Below are positions 9,190-17,478 of a stretch of DNA of 64,000 nt, piece after piece (the stretch's first letter is position 1; every line of letters begins with the position of its first letter). Below the pieces are notes generated by a model, which did not search any database, was not told the DNA's origin, and saw only the letters and a program-made list of their open reading frames with translations. The DNA is taken from assembly GCA_900143615.1 (NCBI GenBank), contig FREU01000002.1, forward strand, positions 414,663-478,662. Direction: 5' to 3'. This stretch comes from Rhodobacteraceae bacterium Alg231-30. GTDB taxonomy: Bacteria > Pseudomonadota > Alphaproteobacteria > Rhodobacterales > Rhodobacteraceae. Position numbers and translations under genes: made by a program.

Positions 9190-11213
9190 GACATGTCCTT
9201 TCGTATCAGCGCATCCGCTGCCACCGCACGGGTTGGCGTGCAGATAAGCGGGTTTATTTCAACCTCTTCCAAGGTTGCGGCATTGGCAAGAACATAGGCT
9301 TGCACACTTTCAATTGCGTCCACAATTACCTCTCTCTTCGCAGCTTTGGCACCACGGTAGCCGCCCAACACCTTGGCTATCTTCAGCTGCCCCAAAGCCG
9401 CCTGCACAGCCTCTCGTGGGGACGGCACCAACAAAGAAACGCTATCTTGCAGCAATTCGGTCATCACACCGCCTGCGGCCAAGGTCAAAACAAACCCGTG
9501 CGCCGGATCTCGTGTGACGCCAACCAACAGTTCCGCGACACCGCCCTCGATCATTTCCTCGACCAAAAAGCTGTCCGTGGGCATCGCTTGCGCCGCCGCC
9601 ACTAGATCCCGCGGCGCAAGGTTCAGCCGCACGGCACGGGCCTCGGTTTTATGCGCAATCCCTTGGCCTTTTAACACCAAAGGCGCGCGGAACATTTCTG
9701 CTGCACCCTCCAGCGCCACAGCCCCTTGAACGCTGGCCTTTTTGGGCACATCCACGCCATGTTCTGCCAGATAATCCTTTGCGGCATTCTCACTAATCAC
9801 ATCGCCATCACGCACGCCATCCGGCAGCAAGAGGGGCAGAGCTTCAGGAGCTTTGATCCGCGTCGCAGCCTCTGCAGCCAACACGGCCTCGCGCAGACCT
9901 ATCAAAGGGACCACACCGCCTGCGATAAATTCCTGCGCCACATCCTCCGGCATCAACTCAGGCAGGCTGGCCACGACCGCGATGGCCCGCCCGGTTTTCT
10001 GCCGCGCCATGATTGCCGCCTGCGTTGCACAATTCCAGTCCTGCCGATTGTCGTGTGGATAGTCGACAATGGAAAAAGTCAACGCAATGTCTGACCCCGT
10101 CATCGCACCCCACGCGGTCGCCATTTTGTCCGCATCGCGCCAAATATAGGTGTGGTAATCAAGCGGATTCGCCAAAGCCACCATCGGACCTAAGACGTCC
10201 CCCAGAGTTTCCCGTTGTTCTGGCTTCAGTGCGGGAAACTCCAAAACCGTGTCGTGAGCCGTGTCCGCAATCAAGCTGGCTTCCCCACCCGAACAGCTGA
10301 TCGACGCCACATTGGTCCCCGCAAGCGGTCCAACCATGTGCAAGAGCTTCAGCGTCTCAAGGAACACGCTCAAATCACCAACACGCGTAAAGCCCAGTCG
10401 GTCTATCAAAGCGCCTGCGCCAGCATTACTGCCTGCCAATGACGCCGTGTGGGACACCGTTGCCGCCTGAGCCTGATCAGAGGCACCGACCTTAAGCACA
10501 ACCACGGGCACCGATTTTGCGTGGGCGGCACGTGCCAGTTCTTCCCAACCACGCAAGTCCGTGAACCCCTCGACATGCAAACCGATGGCTGTCACGCGCA
10601 GATCGTCCAGAAGCGCACGCGCAATTGCGGCCTGACTCAACTGGGCCATGTTGCCACACGTCGCCACATAGGCAATTGGCAGGCCACGACTTTGGTTGGT
10701 CAGGTTTATCGCAATGTTGGAACTCTGGGTCAGGATTGCAACGCCGCGCTCCACGCGCACGCACCCATGCTGATCAGGCCACAACGCCGCGCCATCCACG
10801 GCGTTTATCACGCCATAACAATTCGGCCCCAGAATCGGCATCTCGCCCGTGGCCGCCACCAAGTCAGCCTGCAAATCGCTGCCCTGGCTATCCTCTGCGG
10901 CGGCTTCAGAGAATCCCGAGGCAAAACACACTGCGCCGCCCGACCCAATGTCGCTTAGGACTTTAACAGCCTCAATTGAAGCGTGCCGATTGATCCCGAC
11001 AAAGGCTGCATCCGGCGCGTCTGGCAAATCCTCAAGACGCGCGTAAGCCTGATAACCTGCAATTGTTTCCGCTCTCGGGTGCACCGGCCAAATGTCACCC
11101 TCATACTGGAATTTCTCAAGCTGGCGTACCACCTCAGCGCACCACGCCCCACCCCCAATCACTGCAACTTGGCGCGGCCTGAGCAATCTTGAAAAATCAT
11201 ACTTTTGTTTCAT
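9186..11213 (-). CDS. NDP-forming acyl-CoA synthetase (acetate--CoA ligase family, fused alpha-beta)
   Basis: 675 residues from the ATG at 11213, preceded by AAGGTG; a GTG two codons earlier is in frame. The N-terminal half is a CoA-binding and succinyl-CoA-ligase-like region ('RPRQVAVIGGGAWCAEVVRQL', 'ILGPNCYGVIN', and the phosphohistidine-loop neighbourhood 'CSGGEASLIAD'). The C-terminal part is an ATP-grasp domain ('APLVLKGQGIAHKTEARAV', 'EEMIEGGVAELLVGVTRDP'). Such enzymes activate carboxylates to CoA thioesters with ATP giving ADP. Its coupling to a CaiD-like hydratase and nearness to an acyl-CoA dehydrogenase suggest the entry step of a betaine or short-chain acid pathway. Confidence 0.8.
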   Translation of the reverse strand: MKQKYDFSRLLRPRQVAVIGGGAWCAEVVRQLEKFQYEGDIWPVHPRAETIAGYQAYARLEDLPDAPDAAFVGINRHASIEAVKVLSDIGSGGAVCFASGFSEAAAEDSQGSDLQADLVAATGEMPILGPNCYGVINAVDGAALWPDQHGCVRVERGVAILTQSSNIAINLTNQSRGLPIAYVATCGNMAQLSQAAIARALLDDLRVTAIGLHVEGFTDLRGWEELARAAHAKSVPVVVLKVGASDQAQAATVSHTASLAGSNAGAGALIDRLGFTRVGDLSVFLETLKLLHMVGPLAGTNVASISCSGGEASLIADTAHDTVLEFPALKPEQRETLGDVLGPMVALANPLDYHTYIWRDADKMATAWGAMTGSDIALTFSIVDYPHDNRQDWNCATQAAIMARQKTGRAIAVVASLPELMPEDVAQEFIAGGVVPLIGLREAVLAAEAATRIKAPEALPLLLPDGVRDGDVISENAAKDYLAEHGVDVPKKASVQGAVALEGAAEMFRAPLVLKGQGIAHKTEARAVRLNLAPRDLVAAAQAMPTDSFLVEEMIEGGVAELLVGVTRDPAHGFVLTLAAGGVMTELLQDSVSLLVPSPREAVQAALGQLKIAKVLGGYRGAKAAKREVIVDAIESVQAYVLANAATLEEVEINPLICTPTRAVAADALIRKDMS

Positions 11214-11235
11214 GTGCACACCTTAGATTTTAGGC

Positions 11236-11430
11236 CTCCGGCGGGGATATTTTGAGCAAGAGGAAGCAAGGTTTCATTAACCATGACGTGCCAACCTGTT
11301 CTCACGGTACAGGCGGGGACGCCGATGACCGTGCAAGGGGAAGCCGCCACGGCGCTTTTCCGGGAGGAGGCCGCGCGCCTCCTTCCTCTTGCTTAAAATA
11401 TCCCGGGGAGTGCGAGGGGCTGGCCCCTCG
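11236..11430. repeat. Inverted pair of the GATATTTT repeat element with hairpin
   Basis: The arm GGGATATTTTGAGCAAGAGGAAG appears at 11244-11266 on the plus strand and, with one mismatch, inverted at 11382-11404. Beside the second copy is a perfect hairpin CGAGGGGC-TG-GCCCCTCG (11413-11430). Read on the minus strand this is hairpin, C-rich spacer, GATATTT and A-rich tail, the same order as at 6773-6818. The 115 bp between the arms hold no convincing gene. The element lies just 3' of the acyl-CoA dehydrogenase gene. Confidence 0.6.
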
Positions 11431-11464
11431 CCTTGGTCGACGTGGCGCAGGCACGGCGAAACCC

Positions 11465-12628
11465 TCATGCCCCTAACGGCCTCAACATTTCGCGGCTGAT
11501 AATATGTCGCTGAATTTCAGATGTGCCTTCCCAGATGCGTTCAACCCGCGCATCCCGCCAAATACGCTCCAAAGGCAACTCATCCATCAGCCCCATCCCT
11601 CCATGAATTTGAATGGCCTCATCCGCCACAAAGGCCAGCATTTCCGTCGCCTTGAGTTTTGCCATCGACATATCGGCTTCTGTGACTGTGCCCTGATCAA
11701 ATTTCCAGCCAGCTTCCCAAGTCAGCAGGTTTGACGCTTTCAGCTCAAGCGCCATATCCGCCAGTTTGAAACTTACGCCCTGAAACTTGCCGATTTTCTG
11801 GCCGAATTGCGTGCGCTCCGCCGCATAGGCTACAGAATGTTCCAAGGCACGGTCTGCACGACCCAGGCATGTCGCAGCGACCTGTAGCCGTGTCGCGCCA
11901 AGCCAGTCATTGGCCACCTGAAATCCTTGATCAACCTCGCCCAACACAGCCTCGGCGGGCAAGCGGCAGTCGTCAAATTCCAAAACGGCGTTGGTATAAC
12001 CGCGGTGGCTGACGTTGCCGTAACCTTCGCGTACCGCAAACCCCGGCGTACCCTTGTCGACAAAGAACGCCGTGATCTTTTTCTTTGGCCCACGCGGCGT
12101 GTCTTCCACACCAGTTGCCATAAAACAAATCGCAAAGTCGGCAATGTCGGCGTGGCTGATAAAATGCTTGGTGCCGTTCAGAATCCAGTCATCACCATCA
12201 CGCCGCGCTGTTGCTTTCATTCCGCGCAGATCCGATCCCGCATCTGGCTCGGTCATCGCCAGACAATCCCACTTTTCCCCTTTCATACAGGGGTAGAGGT
12301 ATTTCTCTTTCTGGGCATCCGTGCCCGCCAGCAAAATGTTTGAGGGCCGCGCCACGCCAGTCCAATGCAGCGCATAGTTGGCGCGTCCCAGCTCTTTCTC
12401 ATACATAAGCCATGTGAGCGTATCGAGACCGGCACCGCCCACCTCTTCGGGCATATTGGCCGCATAGAGACCCGTCTCTATCGCCTTTTTCTGAACATCA
12501 CGGATCACATCCATATCCAGATGCCCCGTGCGCTCGATCTCGGCCTCATGCGGGTATAGTTCGTTTTCCACAAAGGCCCGCGTAGTCTCCACGATCATGG
12601 CCTGTTCTTCAGTCATCCCGAAATGCAT
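11465..12628 (-). CDS. Acyl-CoA dehydrogenase
   Basis: A 387-residue FAD flavoenzyme that makes an alpha-beta double bond in an acyl-CoA. The start ATG at 12628 has AGGGAGAC seven bases upstream; the longer frame to 12673 lacks a site. Family signatures are 'AMTEPDAGSDLRGMKATA', 'NGTKHFISHADIADF', 'ERTQFGQKIGKFQGV', 'QIHGGMGLMDELPLERIWRD' and the C-terminal 'IWEGTSEIQRHIISREML', where the glutamate of EGTSEIQ is the expected catalytic base. It lies between the acyl-CoA ligase and the divergent GlxA-type regulator. A role in oxidising gamma-butyrobetainyl-CoA to crotonobetainyl-CoA is inferred from the neighbours. Confidence 0.88.
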   Translation of the reverse strand: MHFGMTEEQAMIVETTRAFVENELYPHEAEIERTGHLDMDVIRDVQKKAIETGLYAANMPEEVGGAGLDTLTWLMYEKELGRANYALHWTGVARPSNILLAGTDAQKEKYLYPCMKGEKWDCLAMTEPDAGSDLRGMKATARRDGDDWILNGTKHFISHADIADFAICFMATGVEDTPRGPKKKITAFFVDKGTPGFAVREGYGNVSHRGYTNAVLEFDDCRLPAEAVLGEVDQGFQVANDWLGATRLQVAATCLGRADRALEHSVAYAAERTQFGQKIGKFQGVSFKLADMALELKASNLLTWEAGWKFDQGTVTEADMSMAKLKATEMLAFVADEAIQIHGGMGLMDELPLERIWRDARVERIWEGTSEIQRHIISREMLRPLGA

Positions 12629-12694
12629 GCGACGTCTCCCTGATGCCAGACTTTTATTTGAAACAGCTTGCAACTGCTAATCATGCAGAGATAG

Positions 12695-13648
12695 ATGTTT
12701 TACATGCCGCTTTGGACAAATAATTCCGCCGCGACGCAGCAAGTCGGCGTGCTACTCTTTGATGGGTTCTCCAACCATTGTTTGGCCAACACGGTTGAGC
12801 CTATGCGCGCCGCCAATATGCTTTCAGGCCAAACGCTCTATGAATGGTCGTTTTTGTCGCTCAATGCGCATCCTGTTTCTAGCTCCTCGGGATTGCCTGT
12901 CGCCCCCCACCAAAGACTTGGTGATGCGTCCGGCGATATGCTTGTGGTCATGCCCTCTTATGGGGTTCGCGCGCTTGGGGGATGGGCCACCAGCGCCGCT
13001 TTGCGTGCGGCGGCAAAACGGTTTGATGTACTGGCGGCAATGGACACCGGCAGTTGGCTCCTAGCCGAAGCGGGGCTTTTGGACGGTCACCGCGTGACCA
13101 TCCATTGGGAAGAGTTGACCAACCTGGCCGAGCGGTTTCCTGATGTCGACGTGCACCGCGAACGATTTATCATTGATGGAAACCGCTTGACCTGTTCCGG
13201 CGCAATGGCGTCTTTTGATCTGATTTTGCATTTGATCGGACGCGATTTTGGCATGGCGCTGGCCCTAGAGGTGGCGCAATTGTTCATGACCCCTGACAGC
13301 CCACGCAGCCACACGGGAGGCGCCAGCCCTGCAGGACGCATGGTCAACCGGGCATTGGCGGCAATGCAGGAAAACATGGAGGCCCCTCTGCCGATCGCAG
13401 ATATCGCACGGCATGCGGGAGCGACCCAACGCACACTAGAAGCCCGAATGCAGACCGAATTGGGCGCACCACCGCAAATGGTCTATCGCCGCCTGCGCCT
13501 GAACCTTGCTCGCAAGTTGGTCGTCGACACCGATCTCTCAGTTGCAGAAATCGCGCTGCGCGCGGGCTATATCAATCCCGCGGCCATGACTCGCGCGTTT
13601 AATAAAGAGTTTGGTAGAACACCGCGAAGTCTGCGCCAAAACGCATGA
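12695..13648 (+). CDS. GlxA-family transcriptional regulator (DJ-1/PfpI domain plus AraC-type HTH)
   Basis: 317 residues. The first about 190 form a DJ-1/PfpI-like ligand domain ('VGVLLFDGFSNHCLANTVEP', 'AAMDTGSWLLAEAGLLDGHRV'), without the active-site Cys of true amidases. The last 100 are an AraC/XylS DNA-binding domain ('ADIARHAGATQRTLEARMQT', 'AEIALRAGYINPAAMTRAF', 'KEFGRTPRSLRQ'). Relatives such as CdhR and GbdR sense carnitine or glycine betaine metabolites, which fits the divergent acyl-CoA dehydrogenase and the CaiD-like gene. The spacing to that divergent gene is about 65 bp. Confidence 0.85.
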   Translation: MFYMPLWTNNSAATQQVGVLLFDGFSNHCLANTVEPMRAANMLSGQTLYEWSFLSLNAHPVSSSSGLPVAPHQRLGDASGDMLVVMPSYGVRALGGWATSAALRAAAKRFDVLAAMDTGSWLLAEAGLLDGHRVTIHWEELTNLAERFPDVDVHRERFIIDGNRLTCSGAMASFDLILHLIGRDFGMALALEVAQLFMTPDSPRSHTGGASPAGRMVNRALAAMQENMEAPLPIADIARHAGATQRTLEARMQTELGAPPQMVYRRLRLNLARKLVVDTDLSVAEIALRAGYINPAAMTRAFNKEFGRTPRSLRQNA

Positions 13649-14011
13649 AACGGCAGCGCTCATGAGGCTGTTGAAATTTCGCGCGACATCCGGCCACCTG
13701 CCCCCGCCGTAAGGACGCAGAACGCGGGAACAGGGCCGGACGCAGTGTCTCCCCCTCACTGAAACACTGCCGTGGTAATTCGGTGAAAGCCCCGCCGTTT
13801 GGGAAGTTGCGGGATCGTTTTTCACCAACCACTCTTGTGAAGTACAACCTTCACACGCCTTCCAGCCTTGACTTTCGTTAGCTGAGGTTGCGCGCGTTTG
13901 GCGCAATCCTGTGCCTTTGACCTGCATCATGTTTCCAAAATCCAAGTTTTGTTAGCGTCGCGGCTTGGAGGACCCTTTGGGTCATATATGGGGAAAGGGA
14001 GGCCGCGCAAA
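13649..14011. promoter_or_regulatory. 363-bp intergenic regulatory region upstream of the FNR-like gene
   Basis: No gene is convincing here. Three symmetric sequences cluster in its second half: TGTGAAG-N6-CTTCACA at 13836-13855, the denitrification-type FNR box at 13868-13881, and TTGCGC-N7-GCGCAA at 13888-13906. The remaining 180 bp next to the GlxA-type gene show nothing recognisable. Confidence 0.5.
13868..13881 (+). promoter_or_regulatory. Dnr/NnrR-type FNR box upstream of the regulator gene
   Basis: TTGACTTTCGTTAG: left half-site TTGAC, 4-bp spacer and a degenerate right half-site GTTAG. It matches the boxes before norC, nirS and nirE in orientation, spacing and spacer composition. Its centre is 137 bp upstream of the chosen ATG, so a leader of roughly 95 nt would be expected if it acts at -41.5. 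Confidence 0.6.
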
Positions 14012-14692
14012 ATGCACGAAATCCATAAATCATTTGCGCGCAATGCTCTGTTGATCAAGACATTGCCAGAACAGCACATCGAACCGCTCCTGAGCAAAGC
14101 GCTCTGGCGACATTATGATCGGGGCGAGACCCTGTTTCTTCAGGACGAAGAGGCAACTGCCATCCACATCGTTCTGGACGGCTGGATCAAACTCTATCGC
14201 GTCACCCCCAGTGGCAACGAAGCCGTGGTGAGTGTCTTCACACGCGGCGAAAGCTTTGGCGAAGCAGTGGCGCTGCGAAACAAACCCTACCCCGTTTCCG
14301 CCGAGGCCGCGACGTCTTGCGAGGTCATGCATATTCCCTCGTCCGCGTTAATCGATTTGATCCGCCATGACGCCGAAGTCGGGCTAAGCATCCTATCCTT
14401 AACGTTCAACCATTTGCATTCACTGGTGTCACAGCTCGAACAACTCAAGGCTCAAACCGGCGCACAGCGTATTGGCGGGTTTCTCCTCAGCCTATGTGTA
14501 CGTGAAAGCGGCCCCTGCGAAGTCAAACTTCCTTACGACAAGGTTCTCATCGCTGGCAGGCTGGGCATGAAACCGGAAAGCCTGTCACGCTCCTTTGCGC
14601 GCCTCAAGGAAGCAGGTGTGGCAATCGAACGTGACCTTGCCAAAATCAGCGACGTTGCCCGCCTGCGTGACTTTGTAGAAGAAGAGCACTGA
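14012..14692 (+). CDS. Crp/Fnr-family regulator of denitrification, Dnr/NnrR-like
   Basis: 226 residues from the ATG at 14012, which has AAGGGAGG nine bases upstream. A cyclic-nucleotide-like effector domain (about 20-140, 'LFLQDEEATAIHIVLDGWIK', 'RGESFGEAVAL') is followed by a dimer helix and a winged HTH. The recognition helix 'GMKPESLSRSFARLKEAG' has the E-xx-SR pattern that in Fnr reads TTGA half-sites. There is no N-terminal cysteine cluster, so it is not an Fe-S oxygen sensor; Dnr/NnrR proteins sense NO through haem. It lies convergent to norF and has a matching box in its own upstream region, suggesting autoregulation. Confidence 0.8.
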   Translation: MHEIHKSFARNALLIKTLPEQHIEPLLSKALWRHYDRGETLFLQDEEATAIHIVLDGWIKLYRVTPSGNEAVVSVFTRGESFGEAVALRNKPYPVSAEAATSCEVMHIPSSALIDLIRHDAEVGLSILSLTFNHLHSLVSQLEQLKAQTGAQRIGGFLLSLCVRESGPCEVKLPYDKVLIAGRLGMKPESLSRSFARLKEAGVAIERDLAKISDVARLRDFVEEEH

Positions 14693-14703
14693 GCCCGTGC
14701 CGG

Positions 14704-14958
14704 CTAACTTGAAGCGAGCAAATACAGGATCAAAACTGCAGCTTGGAACAGGCCTATCACCATCGTAAAGCCGCGCCCCCAAGTGGGCGTGTGCTTTAGG
14801 TCGAGATAGCAGACCAAGATGATCCGCGCCTTCAGCACTGCCAACACGAGGATCACGGGCCCCGCCAGTTGCATCGCCACGCTTTGGGTCAGGACTGCGG
14901 AAACCACCGATAACCCAATGAGCCCAAACCAAGCCGTCATTAGGGCGCGTGCTGTCAT
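14704..14958 (-). CDS. norF: Nitric oxide reductase accessory protein NorF (cytochrome oxidase subunit IV-like)
   Basis: 84 residues from the ATG at 14958 ('MTARALMTAWFGLIGLS'). Three hydrophobic helices and the segment 'LVLAVLKARIILVCYLDLKH' match the prokaryotic oxidase subunit IV family to which NorF belongs. It follows norE by 5 bp and ends the norCBQDEF operon, convergent with the Dnr-like regulator gene. NorF is not catalytic; it supports full NO reductase activity in Paracoccus. Confidence 0.75.
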   Translation of the reverse strand: MTARALMTAWFGLIGLSVVSAVLTQSVAMQLAGPVILVLAVLKARIILVCYLDLKHTPTWGRGFTMVIGLFQAAVLILYLLASS

Positions 14959-14963
14959 AGCGA

Positions 14964-15521
14964 TTACCCCAACAAATAGATCACGGGAAACAACAGCACC
15001 CACACCAAATCAACCATGTGCCAAAACTGCCCTGCGGCTTCGATGTTCTGATGCGTGTCCTTCCACGCGACCGCCAACAACAGCACAATTCCTGCCACAA
15101 CATGAGCAGCGTGAAATCCGGTCAACAAATAGTAAAAGGTGAAAAACGTATGGCTGTCCCATGCGATTCCTTGCGCCGCCTTGTCGGCATATTCAAGCGA
15201 TTTGAACCCCAGAAAAACCACACCAAATGTTGCCGCCGCGATCAACGCCAATCGCGCCTGCACCCGATGGCCCGCTATGTGCCAGACATGCGCCAAAGCC
15301 GCCAGAAACCCGCTACTCACAAGCACGGCAGTGTTAAGCGCTGCCCCCGTGCGGTGCAAATATGTCTGCGCCTCAGCAAACCCCAAAGGATCGGTCAGAC
15401 GCACGGCCATAAAGGCCAATAGCCCCGCCCCAAAGACCAGCAATTCCGAGATGATCAGCACCCACATCAGCAACTCACCCGGTGGTGACTTGCTAATTTG
15501 CGCTTGGGCGACAACGGTCAC
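14964..15521 (-). CDS. norE: Nitric oxide reductase accessory protein NorE (cytochrome c oxidase subunit III family)
   Basis: 185 residues with five hydrophobic helices. Segments such as 'GELLMWVLIISELLVFGAGL', 'TFYYLLTGFHAAHVVAG' and 'GQFWHMVDLVWVLLFPVIYL' are those of oxidase subunit III. It begins with GTG overlapping the norD stop as GTGA, so its translation is coupled. In Paracoccus NorE is dispensable for NO reductase but raises activity. Confidence 0.85.
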   Translation of the reverse strand: MTVVAQAQISKSPPGELLMWVLIISELLVFGAGLLAFMAVRLTDPLGFAEAQTYLHRTGAALNTAVLVSSGFLAALAHVWHIAGHRVQARLALIAAATFGVVFLGFKSLEYADKAAQGIAWDSHTFFTFYYLLTGFHAAHVVAGIVLLLAVAWKDTHQNIEAAGQFWHMVDLVWVLLFPVIYLLG

Positions 15522-17470
15522 CGCATCACCAACTGTCGATAGATCTGCGGCAACGCATAAATCAACTTGTCCGGATCAGGCACAATCGAAAATCCGCCTT
15601 GGCCAAACATGCGCGCAAACCAGGACTTACCGTCGCGATCCACCGTGACGCCGTAAACCGAATGCCCAGCGCGCCGCGCTTCACGCACCGCCATGGCCGT
15701 GTCTTCAATCCCGTGGCGACCTTCATAGTGATCCAAATCATTGGGCTTGCCATCAGTGATCACCAACAGCAGCCGCCGCTTGCGAGTCTGCGCCGACAAA
15801 TCTGCCGAAGTATGCCGGATCGCCGCCCCTAGACGTGTATAGAATCCGGGCCGCAGACTGCCGATGCGCTGCTCAACTAACCCGCTCATTGGTTCGTCAA
15901 ACCCTTTGCATTTCTGGATATAAACTCTGTCGCGTTTTAGCGATGAAAACGCGTGAATGGCAAAATCGTCACCACAGGCATTGAGCCCCCACGCCAGCCC
16001 GTCCAACGCCTCACGCTCAATATCAATCACCGCGCGCCCACAGACCGCACTTTCGGTAGACCGGCTCACGTCCAACAGAATAGAGACCGCCAAATCCCGC
16101 GCCTCAGGGCGGGACTGCTGCCAAATCCGGTCGCTACCATCCCCGTCACAAATCCGATCGACCTGCGATCGCACCGCCGCATCCATGTCCAAAGCATCGC
16201 CATCCAAATGCCCGCGCGTCGTCACCCGTCCGGGGCGCAGGGCCTCAAACTGCCGCTTTACCTGCCGAATGCGCCGCGCTGCTGCCGGATCATTGGCATA
16301 GGCCTGATATTCTTCTTTGGCCTCCGCATCGCTGGTCAAAACACAGACATGGTCAGGCAAATACTGCCCCGACCGCACATCCCATTCCGGATACATCACC
16401 TTACCGGACAGCCGCTCTCGGTCCACGTCTTCGGGGGCCAGATCGAGATGCAGTTTCAACTTGGTGGGTGGCGCTTTGGAAATCTGCCCCAAGCCGATCT
16501 CATCCTGATCATCGGCCGCCTTTTTGGCGTTGTCAGGATCATCGTCATCCACCCGACGGTTCAGGTTGAGAAACTCGGCCCAGCTCAGGATCGCTTCAAA
16601 CTTGTGCAGAATGAAGCTGTCTGTCCGCTCGGCCATGTCTGATTTGCGCCGTCGCGCGCGATGGGTTTTCTCGCTGCTATTGCCCTCTTCCGGTGGCCCC
16701 TCGGTTTCGCGATCCTCGACCTCGTGCCCTTCAGAAAACTGCACAGGACGCAACTCGGGCCAAAGCGGCACCGGTTTGAATCCGTGATATCCCCTCGGCG
16801 CTGTCATGTCGGGATCAAGCCGACGGGATGGCGACTGGCTGATCACTTCAAAATCATCCGCCCGCCCATCAAGCGGCGCAGTGTCACCCAACATATGTCG
16901 AATGAGACTTTCCATCGCAGCTTCTTGCGACGGCAGTTCACGCTGCTCGCGCACATGTAAAACGCCCTCGCAAAGCGCATGGTACAAAGGCCGCAAACCC
17001 GGCGCGTTTTCCAGCGTGTCCGCCACCATCTGACGCGCCGCACCAAGCGCGCGCAGATCTGCACGCAACGGATCATCCTCTGCGACACGTGGCGGCGCAT
17101 GGGCTGCAACAGCGGCCAACCAGACATAAAGCGCCCCATTGGCCTCACGCGTCGGCAATACAGCCAACCGCGCAGGCAGTCGCAAAACCTCGCCATCAAA
17201 ACTGCAGCGCGCTATTGCTTCAACTTCGGTCCCCAACCTTCTCCGCCAACTTAAACGGTGGTGTGAAACCTCATCAGAGACCGGGCGCAACTCTACACTT
17301 GGGTTGCCGCCTAATCCCCGAAAAAGAACTGCCAGCCGCCCGCCCACCTCAGAAAGGTCGACTCCGGCCTCATCATGTGCCTGTGGCACATCAAGGCGAC
17401 TGGCAAACTTGTGCCATAGTTTCCCGATGGTTTCTTCGGGTTCCCATGGCTCAAACTCGATCTGTGCCAT
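15518..17470 (-). CDS. norD: Nitric oxide reductase activation protein NorD (von Willebrand A domain)
   Basis: 650 residues. The C-terminal third is a vWA domain with a MIDAS motif DVSRS at 467-471, then 'LLLVITDGKPNDLDHYEG'. The middle is acidic and low in complexity. NorD partners the MoxR-type ATPase NorQ to insert cofactors, probably the non-haem iron, into NorB. The ATG at 17470 gives the family-like start 'MAQIEFEPWEPEE'; a GTG at 17482 overlapping the norQ stop as GTGA is the alternative. Confidence 0.88.
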   Translation of the reverse strand: MAQIEFEPWEPEETIGKLWHKFASRLDVPQAHDEAGVDLSEVGGRLAVLFRGLGGNPSVELRPVSDEVSHHRLSWRRRLGTEVEAIARCSFDGEVLRLPARLAVLPTREANGALYVWLAAVAAHAPPRVAEDDPLRADLRALGAARQMVADTLENAPGLRPLYHALCEGVLHVREQRELPSQEAAMESLIRHMLGDTAPLDGRADDFEVISQSPSRRLDPDMTAPRGYHGFKPVPLWPELRPVQFSEGHEVEDRETEGPPEEGNSSEKTHRARRRKSDMAERTDSFILHKFEAILSWAEFLNLNRRVDDDDPDNAKKAADDQDEIGLGQISKAPPTKLKLHLDLAPEDVDRERLSGKVMYPEWDVRSGQYLPDHVCVLTSDAEAKEEYQAYANDPAAARRIRQVKRQFEALRPGRVTTRGHLDGDALDMDAAVRSQVDRICDGDGSDRIWQQSRPEARDLAVSILLDVSRSTESAVCGRAVIDIEREALDGLAWGLNACGDDFAIHAFSSLKRDRVYIQKCKGFDEPMSGLVEQRIGSLRPGFYTRLGAAIRHTSADLSAQTRKRRLLLVITDGKPNDLDHYEGRHGIEDTAMAVREARRAGHSVYGVTVDRDGKSWFARMFGQGGFSIVPDPDKLIYALPQIYRQLVMR

Positions 17471-17478
17471 TACCGGCC

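Noticed and set aside
11252-11476. Short open frames on both strands between the acyl-CoA ligase and acyl-CoA dehydrogenase genes
   Set aside because: They run through the inverted repeat element and have composition typical of noncoding GC-rich repeats.
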